Positions 33,610-39,267 of a DNA stretch of 39,267 bases are shown here, piece after piece. Numbering within the stretch: the first letter of the stretch is position 1; each line of letters begins with the position of its first letter. Both the position numbers and the translations under genes were made by a program. Source of the stretch: JBDTGE01 sp050742975 (GTDB lineage Bacteria > Actinomycetota > Actinomycetes > Mycobacteriales > Jatrophihabitantaceae); the NCBI GenBank assembly GCA_050742975.1, contig JBOGDQ010000325.1, positions 1 to 39,267 on the forward strand, written 5' to 3'. The notes under the pieces were generated by a model, which saw nothing but the letters and a program-made list of their open reading frames with translations, was not told where the DNA came from and did not search any database.

Positions 33610-33649
33610 GCACCGACGGTGCGACGGGGGTACCTCCCGCTTTTGCGGG
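33610..33649 (-). promoter_or_regulatory. Two hairpins in the khpA-rimM spacer
   Basis: CCCGC-AAAA-GCGGG (33636-33649) begins 3 nt after the khpA stop, and GCACC-GTC-GGTGC (33610-33622) follows. Both are read on the minus strand. They could cause partial termination or protect the upstream mRNA. The rest of the 110-bp spacer is GC-rich without a gene. Confidence 0.4.
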
Positions 33650-33652
33650 TGC

Positions 33653-33904
33653 TCATCGCTGCCGGTCGACATCGACGACATCGACGCGGATTCCCCGCTG
33701 ACCGATGTTGCCGCCGACGCCGTGGATCACCTGGCGCAGTGCCTTCGCGGTGCGGCCGTTGCGGCCGATCACCCGGCCCAGGTCCTCGGGGTTCACCCGG
33801 ACCTCTAGGCGCTGGCCCCGCCGGTTGTCGACCAAGTCGACCTGTACGTCGTCCGGATGGTCGACGATGCCCCGCACCAGGTGTTCGAGGGCTTCCTCGA
33901 GCAT
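33653..33904 (-). CDS. khpA: KH-domain RNA-binding protein (KhpA)
   Basis: 83 residues, a single KH domain. The G-x-x-G loop is in LGRVIGRNGRTAKALRQVIH, and the strand before it is RRGQRLEVRVNPED. KhpA binds RNA broadly and, with KhpB, affects cell division and envelope growth in Gram-positive bacteria. It lies 1 bp behind rpsP and before rimM, the standard order. The start is ATG 33904. Confidence 0.94.
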   Translation of the reverse strand: MLEEALEHLVRGIVDHPDDVQVDLVDNRRGQRLEVRVNPEDLGRVIGRNGRTAKALRQVIHGVGGNIGQRGIRVDVVDVDRQR

Positions 33905-33905
33905 G

Positions 33906-34451
33906 TCAGCTCTCCGCCGACTCGGCCGCCGAAGCCGTCGACTCGCCGGCCGGCTGCTCCGCCTTGACCTCGTCCGCCTTGACCTCGTCCGCCTCGGCAG
34001 CCTTGTCCGCGGCCTTGGTCTGGTCGGCCGGCTGCTCAGCCGTCTTGTCGGCCGGCTTCTCGGCCCTGGCCGCCCGCTTCCTCGGCGTGGTGGCGGCGGT
34101 CTCCGGCTCGCCCCCGGCGTCGGCGAGGGCGGCGTCGAACAGCGCGCGCTTGTCCGCCTTGGGCGCGGCGAGCTTCATCGGCTCCGGCGCGGGCTCGCCC
34201 TTGAATTTCTGCCAGTCGCCGGTGACCTTGAAGATCGCGGCGACGGCTTCGGTCGGCTGCGCGCCGACACCGAGCCAGTACGCGGCGCGTTCGGCGTCGA
34301 CGCGGATCACTGACGGGTCGTTCTTCGGGTGGTACTCGCCGATCGTCTCGATGGACCGGCCGTCACGCTTGGTGCGGGCGTCGGCGACGACGATGCGGTA
34401 GTGCGGCTCGCGCATCTTGCCCAGGCGCATGAGCTTGATCTTGGTGGCCAC
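33906..34451 (-). CDS. rpsP: 30S ribosomal protein S16 with long C-terminal tail
   Basis: 181 residues. The first ~85 are a normal S16 (ATKIKLMRLGKMREPHYRIV, VADARTKRDGRSIETIGEYH, RAAYWLGVGAQPTEAVAAIF). The last ~95 form an Ala/Lys/Glu/Pro-rich low-complexity tail including the repeat ADEVKADEVKAEQPAGES. Such tails occur in actinobacterial S16, but this is long. The start is GTG 34451. It is first in the rpsP-khpA-rimM-trmD set. The 257-bp gap upstream should contain its promoter, but no strong -35/-10 pair stands out. ffh is not adjacent. Confidence 0.97.
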   Translation of the reverse strand: MATKIKLMRLGKMREPHYRIVVADARTKRDGRSIETIGEYHPKNDPSVIRVDAERAAYWLGVGAQPTEAVAAIFKVTGDWQKFKGEPAPEPMKLAAPKADKRALFDAALADAGGEPETAATTPRKRAARAEKPADKTAEQPADQTKAADKAAEADEVKADEVKAEQPAGESTASAAESAES

Positions 34452-34709
34452 AGGTGTGGGTGCTCCAGACTTCGTCAGGGTCGGGCGCGTGGCCGTCCGG
34501 GTGGGGTTCGCGGATGCCGTGCGCCCAGGTGGACTGGCCGGAGGCGGGGAGAGGGTCCGCGCACCGACCGGTACTCAGCCGCTCATTGTGCCAGACGGGC
34601 CCGGGTGCCGATGACACGACCGCGCCCGCGCCGGGTCGGGCCATAGACTGCACCGATCGCGCGGCCCTTCACACGAGCAAGCGACGGCAGCGGCAGATGG
34701 AGGGTACGA

Positions 34710-35744
34710 GTGGTCACGACGGACGAGCCGGAGATGGCTGGCCGGCCGACCCTGGAGGTGGTCGCGGCACGCGCGGGCGTTTCCCGGGCCACGGCGAGCC
34801 GGGTGCTGCGCGGCGCATCCAACGTGAGCGAGGACGCCCGCACGGCCGTGCTGCAGGCCGCCGCGGAGCTGCGCTACACAGTGAACCGGGCTGCGCGCTC
34901 GCTGGTCACCAGGCGCAGCGACTCGGTCGCCTTCCTTGTCGCGGAGAATCAGGATCGGACGTTCCACGACCCGTACTTCCTCGGCATCCTGCGCGGCGCC
35001 CAGGCCGAGGTCGCCGCAGCCGGCCTGCAACTGGTCTTCGTCATCGCGTCGACCCACGCCGACACCGCGCACTTCGAGTCGTACGCGGGGGGCGGGCACG
35101 TCGACGGGGTGCTGCTGATCTCGCTGCACGGCGACGACGCGCTGCCCCAGCACCTGGAGTCCATCGGCGTGCCGACCGTGCTCAACGGCCGGCCGCTGTC
35201 CCGTGACGTCTCGCTGTACTGCGTCGACTCGGACAACGTCGGTGGCGGCCGCCGGGCGACCGAACTGCTCCTCGAGCGTGGTGCGCGCCGGATCGCGACG
35301 ATCACCGGCCCGCAGGACATGTGCGCGGGCCAGGACCGGCTGGCCGGGTACCGCGACGCGCTGACCGAAGCCGGGCTCGAGCCGGCCGAGCGGCGGGTGG
35401 CGGAGGGCGACTTCACCGTCGAGGGTGGAGCCAGCGCGATGACCGCCCTGCTGGCGAGCGACCCGGAGCTGGACGCGGTCTTCGCCGCGTCCGACCTGAT
35501 GGCCCTCGGGGCGATGCAGGTGCTCGCCGGCAACGGGCGCCGCGTCCCCGAGGACGTCGCGGTGGTCGGCTTCGACGACGTGCGCGAGGCGCGGCTGAGT
35601 GCCCCGGCACTGACCACGATCCGCCAGCCCATCGACCGGCTCGGGCACACGATGGCGGCCGTCCTGCTCAGCCGGATCAACGGCGAGCAGACGCCGCGGA
35701 CGACGGTTCTGCCGACCGAGCTGGTCCGGCGCGCGAGCGCCTGA
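34710..35744 (+). CDS. LacI-family transcriptional regulator
   Basis: 344 residues. The N-terminal LacI helix-turn-helix reads PTLEVVAARAGVSRATASRV, then LRGASNVSEDARTAVLQAAA with ELRYTVNRAARSL as the hinge helix. The periplasmic-binding-protein-like domain follows: FLVAENQDRTFHDPYFLGIL, VDGVLLISLHGDDALPQHLE, ITGPQDMCAGQDRLAGYRDA and VVGFDDVREARLSAPALTTI. The start is GTG 34710 behind GGAGGG. It lies 165 bp upstream of a GH1 beta-glucosidase gene with a GAGCGCTC operator between, like CebR and BglR, which respond to cello-oligosaccharides. No sugar ABC transporter is in view. Confidence 0.93.
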   Translation: MVTTDEPEMAGRPTLEVVAARAGVSRATASRVLRGASNVSEDARTAVLQAAAELRYTVNRAARSLVTRRSDSVAFLVAENQDRTFHDPYFLGILRGAQAEVAAAGLQLVFVIASTHADTAHFESYAGGGHVDGVLLISLHGDDALPQHLESIGVPTVLNGRPLSRDVSLYCVDSDNVGGGRRATELLLERGARRIATITGPQDMCAGQDRLAGYRDALTEAGLEPAERRVAEGDFTVEGGASAMTALLASDPELDAVFAASDLMALGAMQVLAGNGRRVPEDVAVVGFDDVREARLSAPALTTIRQPIDRLGHTMAAVLLSRINGEQTPRTTVLPTELVRRASA

Positions 35745-35809
35745 CCGAGGCCGGTTCGGGCCTCCGCTTGACTTTTGCCGGGGTGTGACCAAACCTGTGA
35801 CCCGACAGT

Positions 35810-35819
35810 AGAGCGCTCT
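35810..35819. promoter_or_regulatory. LacI/CebR-like operator upstream of bgl
   Basis: AGAGCGCTCT is a perfect 10-bp palindrome sharing the GAGCGCTC core of the CebR operator consensus TGGGAGCGCTCCCA. It lies 71 bp before the leader ORF start. TTGACT at 35768-35773 may be the -35 of the promoter, but its -10 is unclear. Confidence 0.6.
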
Positions 35820-35889
35820 CACACCACGCGCACCGTGCCGGTGCTCGTCGTCTTCGCACTTCTCGGAAAATCACATCGTCGGAGGCATC

Positions 35890-35913
35890 ATGCAGGCAGC
35901 GGTAAAGGGATGA
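35890..35913 (+). CDS. Seven-codon leader ORF overlapping the bgl start
   Basis: A strong GGAGG (35881-35885) stands 4 nt before ATG 35890, which encodes MQAAVKG and stops at TGA 35911-35913. The stop shares ATGA with the ATG of the beta-glucosidase gene at 35910. The glucosidase itself has no comparable ribosome binding site. Ribosomes finishing the leader could reinitiate on bgl. The alternative is that it is accidental and bgl uses a weaker site or a later start. Confidence 0.5.
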   Translation: MQAAVKG

Positions 35914-37340
35914 CACCAACGGACAGCAGGATGCTCGACACGGCCAGCGCCGCTCGCACCTTCCCACCGGACTTCGTGTGGGGGACGGCGACAGCCGCGT
36001 ACCAGATCGAGGGGGCCGTCCACGAGGATGGCCGCGGCACGTCGATCTGGGACACCTTCAGCCACACGCCGGGCAAGATCCACAACGACGAGAACGGGGA
36101 CGTCGCGGACGACCACTACCACCGCGTGGCCGAGGACGTGGCGCTGATGGCCGAGCTGGGCATGGCGGCCTACCGATTCTCGATCGCCTGGCCGCGGATC
36201 GTCCCGACCGGCTCCGGCGCGGTGAACCAGGCCGGGCTGGACTTCTACTCGCGCTTGCTGGACGAGTTGCTCGGCAAGGGGATCGCCCCCCTGGCGACGC
36301 TGTACCACTGGGATCTGCCGCAGCCGCTGCAGGACGCCGGTGGCTGGACGAACCGGGAAACCGCCCACCGTTTCGCCGAGTACGCGGCCGTTGTCGGCAC
36401 CGCGCTCGGCGACCGACTGCCGACCGTCACCACGCTGAACGAGCCGTGGTGCTCGGCCTATCTGGGCTACGGAGCGGGCGTGCACGCGCCCGGCATCCGG
36501 GACAGGGCGTCCTCGCTCGCGGCTGCGCACCACCTCAACCTCGCGCATGGGCTCGGCTCGTCGGCACTGCGCTCCACCCTGCCCTCGGGCGGGCGGGTCT
36601 CGATCACTCTCAACCTGGCCGCAGTGCAGGCCGCGTCCGACTCGCCCGCGGACCTTCGCGCCGCGCAGCACGTGGATGCGGCGAGCAATCGGATCTTCCT
36701 CGACCCGATCCTGCGGGGCAGCTACCCGGACGAACTGATCACCGACCTGCGCCACCTCACGGACTTCTCCTTCGTCCGCGACGGTGACCTGGCCGCGATC
36801 CACGCCGGCGTCGACGTGCTGGGAGTGAACTACTACTCGCCCACCCTCGTCGCTGCCGCGACACCGAGCGCCGTCACCGCTGCCGAACCAGAGGCCGACG
36901 GTTCAATGCCGTACCTGGCCACCGACCTGGCCCGGGCGGTCCCGCAGGACGGCCCGTACACCGCGATGGGCTGGCGCATCGAGGCCGGCGCGCTCACCGA
37001 ACTGCTGCTGGGCGTGCACCGTGACTACCCGGGCGTGCCGCTCATGATCACCGAGAACGGCGCCGCGTTCGACGACGTGATCTCGCCGGACGGCGCGGTG
37101 CACGACCCGGACCGGGTGCAGTACCTGAGCGGGCATCTGGCTGCGGTGCATGCCGCGATCGAGGCGGGCGCGGACATCCGCGGCTACTTCCTGTGGTCGC
37201 TGATGGACAACTTCGAATGGGCGTACGGCTTCTCGAAGCGGTTCGGGATCGTGCACGTCGACTACGAGACGCTGCAGCGCACGCCCAAGGACTCCGCGCT
37301 CTGGTACCGCGGGGTGATCACCGCGAACGCGGTTCGCTGA
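35910..37340 (+). CDS. Beta-glucosidase, glycoside hydrolase family 1
   Basis: Hydrolyses beta-glucosides such as cellobiose in the cytosol with retention. About 476 residues from ATG 35910. The N-terminal GH1 signature is FPPDFVWGTATAAYQIEGAV. The acid/base Glu is in TLNEPWCSAYLGYG (residue ~178) and the nucleophile Glu in MITENGAAF (residue ~382). WSLMDNFEWAYGFSKRFGIV is the conserved sugar-binding end. The LacI gene upstream and the palindromic operator suggest induction by a cello-oligosaccharide. A second in-frame ATG is 18 nt downstream (MLDTASAART). A leader ORF overlaps the start, and a strong hairpin follows the stop. Confidence 0.95.
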   Translation: MTPTDSRMLDTASAARTFPPDFVWGTATAAYQIEGAVHEDGRGTSIWDTFSHTPGKIHNDENGDVADDHYHRVAEDVALMAELGMAAYRFSIAWPRIVPTGSGAVNQAGLDFYSRLLDELLGKGIAPLATLYHWDLPQPLQDAGGWTNRETAHRFAEYAAVVGTALGDRLPTVTTLNEPWCSAYLGYGAGVHAPGIRDRASSLAAAHHLNLAHGLGSSALRSTLPSGGRVSITLNLAAVQAASDSPADLRAAQHVDAASNRIFLDPILRGSYPDELITDLRHLTDFSFVRDGDLAAIHAGVDVLGVNYYSPTLVAAATPSAVTAAEPEADGSMPYLATDLARAVPQDGPYTAMGWRIEAGALTELLLGVHRDYPGVPLMITENGAAFDDVISPDGAVHDPDRVQYLSGHLAAVHAAIEAGADIRGYFLWSLMDNFEWAYGFSKRFGIVHVDYETLQRTPKDSALWYRGVITANAVR

Positions 37341-37360
37341 GGCCGGTCCGCGGCCCGCGG

Positions 37361-37551
37361 CAGAAATAGGTGTGGGCCTCCTCGAAGTATGAGTTCGAGG
37401 AGGCCCACGGTCGGCTCGCCTATGTGATGGACGGACCTGCACCTGCTCTCCCCCGAACCCCGCAGCATCACCTGCGGTTGCCACCGAGTTGCCCCGGCAG
37501 CCGATCCGGCTTCCTGCCTGTGCCCGCCTCCCCTTGCGGAGCGGCGTAGGC
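37361..37551 (-). ncRNA. Putative structured non-coding RNA (unknown family)
   Basis: The bgl-MFS gap (37341-37677) has no gene but folds well on the minus strand. Closing stem GCCTA (37551-37547) pairs with TAGGC (37422-37418). Inside lie CCGC-TCC/GGA-GCGG (37544-37524), GGCAG/CTGCC with a GCCG/CGGC core (37518-37496), CGGT-ggca-ACCG and CCGCAG-gtgatg-CTGCGG (37477-37460). Immediately after comes the 15-bp terminator. Upstream TTGCGT and TAGAAA, 17 bp apart, form a candidate promoter giving a start near 37548. No downstream gene is on this strand. It matches no riboswitch core I can recognise. The call rests on structure alone. Confidence 0.55.
37372..37408 (-). terminator. Strong intrinsic terminator, ncRNA side (also ends bgl)
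   Basis: GTGGGCCTCCTCGAA (37372-37386) and TTCGAGGAGGCCCAC (37394-37408) are perfect 15-bp arms around a 7-nt loop. On the minus strand the hairpin is followed by ACCTATTTCTG, which is T-rich for this genome, while the plus side has no T run. It therefore most likely ends a minus-strand RNA, though it can also stop transcription from bgl. Confidence 0.8.
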
Positions 37552-37618
37552 ATATTTCTACCGGCTCGAACTGCGCCACGCAAGGGGCAGTTTCCCGACC
37601 TCAGGTAGAGGGTTAACA

Positions 37619-37635
37619 CCCTTATCGCATAAGGG
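37619..37635 (-). terminator. Small hairpin downstream of the MFS gene
   Basis: CCCTTAT-gcg-ATAAGGG on the minus strand has perfect 7-bp arms, 43 bp after the stop of the MFS gene. It is likely the end of that transcript; only a weak T run follows. Confidence 0.45.
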
Positions 37636-37677
37636 GATCCGACGATGTCGACAAGGCGATTCGAACCAGCCGTGCGG

Positions 37678-39009
37678 TCAGTATCGCAGGTCCCACCGGC
37701 GGCGCACGACGCTCACCGGGACGTCCTCGCCCGCCGCCTGCCGGCCGAGTGCGAACGCGCGTAGGCGGAGCAGCCAGATGCCCATCCGCAGCGTCCCGAA
37801 CAGCTGCACGCCGACGGCGACGAGCACCGCCGCGCGCAGCGTGTGCGGCGTCGTCCCGCCGAGCGCGTCGAGTGCCCAGCCGATGCCGAGCGCGATGAGG
37901 ACGGTGGACGTGAACCCGCCGACGTTGACGACGCCGCTGGCCGTCCCGAGCGTGCGCGCGTGGTTGTAGTCGCGGGCCAGCGCGAACGCGGACATCGAAG
38001 CGGGGCCACCGAGGCCCATGACGACGAACAGCGCGAGCACGTACCCCTGCGGCGGGCGGTCCCCGAAGACAGTGACCAGAACGATCCACCCGGCGGCCGT
38101 CGTCAGACACACCCCGAGCGCTATCGGTACCCGCACGTGCGGTCGGTGGCCGATCAGCCAGCCGAGGAGCGGGCTGGCGATCGCCGCGGTGATCACGCTG
38201 TACATCAACACCGCACCGGCGCCGGACGCGGAGAAGCCGGCGCCCCGGATCAGGTACGAGTTGCCCCACAGGACCGCGAACGCGGTCACCGACGACATGC
38301 AGGCGAAGTGCACCCAGAAGCCGAGCCTGGTCCCGGGAAGCGCCCACGCCGCCCGCACGCGCGAGCGGACGGTGCCCAGCCCGTCGCGGATCTCGCTGAC
38401 GCCGCGGACCGGGCGCGGCGCGGGCGTGTGGTCGGGCAGCAGCGCGAACACGGCGACCCCGGCGATCAGCGAGGCGACGGCCGCGACACCGAACCCGATC
38501 CCCCAGCCGACCCGGTGCAGTACGAGCGCGAGCGGGAGCGTCGCGATGATGTTGCCGACCGTCCCGACCATGCTGGTGAGCGCGACCAGGACCGGGTAGC
38601 GGCGGGCGCTGAAGTGCGTGCCCACGAAGCGCAGGACGCTGATGAACGTGAGCGCGTCGCCGCAGCCGAGCAACGCGCGGGCGAGCAGTGCAACCGGGTA
38701 GGAAGGCACGATCGCGAACAGCAGTTGCGCGCAACCCATGAGCAGCGACGCCACGACGAGCAGCCGTCGCGGGCCGTAGCGGTCGACCAGCACGCCGGTC
38801 GGAACCTGCATCACCGCGTAGACGCCCAGTTGCAGGAAGATGAATACGCTCAGCGACGCCGGCGAGATGCCGAACCGGTGCTCCGCCAGCAGCCCGGCCA
38901 CACCGAGCGAGGTGCGGTGCAGGACCGCGAGCAGGTACACCGTGACGGCGAGCAGCCAGCCGGACACGGCACGCGGGCTCGCGGTCACGGGGGCGCGCAG
39001 CGGAAGCAT
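37678..39009 (-). CDS. MFS transporter, 12-TM
   Basis: 443 residues with about 12 hydrophobic helices, beginning VSGWLLAVTVYLLAVLHRTS. Loop 2-3 holds PTGVLVDRYGPRRLLVVASL, which matches MFS motif A, and ARALLGCGDALTFISVLRFV is the conserved helix 4. The C-terminal ~40 residues are cytosolic. The overall pattern resembles nitrate/sugar-phosphate and anion:cation symporter-type MFS proteins more than drug exporters; the substrate is unknown. The start is ATG 39009. A TTAGC-cta-GCTAA element lies 14 nt upstream, recalling an iron (DtxR/IdeR) box. It has no obvious operon partner. Confidence 0.85.
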   Translation of the reverse strand: MLPLRAPVTASPRAVSGWLLAVTVYLLAVLHRTSLGVAGLLAEHRFGISPASLSVFIFLQLGVYAVMQVPTGVLVDRYGPRRLLVVASLLMGCAQLLFAIVPSYPVALLARALLGCGDALTFISVLRFVGTHFSARRYPVLVALTSMVGTVGNIIATLPLALVLHRVGWGIGFGVAAVASLIAGVAVFALLPDHTPAPRPVRGVSEIRDGLGTVRSRVRAAWALPGTRLGFWVHFACMSSVTAFAVLWGNSYLIRGAGFSASGAGAVLMYSVITAAIASPLLGWLIGHRPHVRVPIALGVCLTTAAGWIVLVTVFGDRPPQGYVLALFVVMGLGGPASMSAFALARDYNHARTLGTASGVVNVGGFTSTVLIALGIGWALDALGGTTPHTLRAAVLVAVGVQLFGTLRMGIWLLRLRAFALGRQAAGEDVPVSVVRRRWDLRY

Positions 39010-39022
39010 GACGCGTCGAACT

Positions 39023-39035
39023 TTAGCCTAGCTAA
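39023..39035 (-). promoter_or_regulatory. DtxR/IdeR-like palindrome before the MFS gene
   Basis: TTAGC-CTA-GCTAA is an interrupted palindrome 14 nt from the ATG. It resembles the central part of the DtxR/IdeR consensus (TTAGGTTAGCCTAACCTAA) but is one base short. TAGGCT or TAAAGT within or beside it could be the -10. Confidence 0.3.
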
Positions 39036-39055
39036 GGGCCTGCTCGGGCCACCGC

Positions 39056-39267
39056 TCAGGCGATCACCACACCGCGCAGGACGGCACGGCGCGGCGAGTA
39101 CAGGGTCGCCAGCTCGACGCGCGGGTCGGCGTCGTACACCACGAGGTCGGCATGGGCGCCCTCGTCCAGGCCTGGCAGGCCGAGCCACTCCCGCCCGCGC
39201 CAGGACGCCTGGGCGATGACCTCGGCCTGCGGTATGCCGGCTCCGACCAGGGCCCGGATCTCGTCAC
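39056..39267 (-). CDS. Amidohydrolase family protein, 3' end
   Basis: Open to the right edge of the window; about 70 C-terminal residues are visible, ending at TGA 39056-39058. The sequence DEIRALVGAGIPQAEVIAQA is the typical helix before the last strand. LPGLDEGAHADLVVYDADPR and TLYSPRRAVLRGVVIA match the C-terminal composite domain of imidazolonepropionase-like amidohydrolases. The metal-binding residues lie outside the window, so substrate and activity cannot be judged. Confidence 0.8.
   Translation of the reverse strand, partial: DEIRALVGAGIPQAEVIAQASWRGREWLGLPGLDEGAHADLVVYDADPRVELATLYSPRRAVLRGVVIA

Noticed and set aside
37361..37551. Known riboswitch (SAM-IV, glycine, c-di-AMP, c-di-GMP, cobalamin) or SRP RNA
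   Set aside because: Conserved core sequences of these classes are not present, and no gene follows on the same strand.
37658..37667. tRNA-like T-loop GGTTCGAATC on the minus strand after the MFS stop
   Set aside because: No pairing T stem, no anticodon arm and no acceptor stem; the sequence upstream is the MFS coding region.

Overview
The window is about 39 kb of GC-rich DNA with GTG/TTG starts, tight TGATG/GTGA gene overlaps and the gene orders rpsB-tsf-pyrH-frr-cdsA-rlmN and rpsP-khpA-rimM-trmD-rplS-lepB-rnhB-DUF2469-yraN-comM-dprA. These point to an actinobacterium; the genus cannot be fixed from the sequence alone. No insertion sequence, prophage, CRISPR array, rRNA or complete tRNA gene was seen.

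Region 1 (1-7.2 kb) is amino-nitrogen metabolism: the 3' part of a class III aminotransferase, a SCO6745-type protein, a membrane glycosyltransferase-like protein, an AldR-like Lrp/AsnC regulator divergent from alanine dehydrogenase (ald), an FAD amine oxidoreductase and a flavin-binding PNPOx-like protein. Region 2 (7.3-13.8 kb) holds a TetR/MFS efflux pair with a clear operator in the shared promoter, an S9 peptidase and a FUSC exporter-like protein.

Region 3 (13.9-19.4 kb, all minus strand) is the translation and lipid-precursor cluster rpsB-tsf-pyrH-frr-cdsA, then a broken kinase-like pseudogene, then rlmN. Region 4 (19.6-26.1 kb) is an accessory insert before dprA: a large AAA-LuxR (LAL) regulator, two 49-residue proteins made by an exact 251-bp tandem duplication, an M23-type peptidase-like protein, a XerC recombinase and a TDT/SLAC1 transporter. 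Region 5 (26.0-34.5 kb, minus) is the second housekeeping cluster, from rpsP down to dprA, covering ribosome proteins and maturation, tRNA modification, secretion, RNase HII and DNA uptake/processing.

Region 6 (34.7-39.3 kb) holds a LacI regulator with a GH1 beta-glucosidase. The glucosidase is preceded by a GAGCGCTC operator and a 7-codon leader ORF that overlaps its start codon. Downstream lies a likely structured non-coding RNA on the minus strand (about 37361-37551) ending in a strong hairpin terminator, then an MFS transporter and the 3' end of an amidohydrolase gene.

The observations most worth a second look are the putative ncRNA, the duplicated small-protein unit with its conserved promoter element, a set of long intergenic inverted repeats, the bgl leader ORF, and repeated -10/start-codon spacing that predicts leaderless transcripts.
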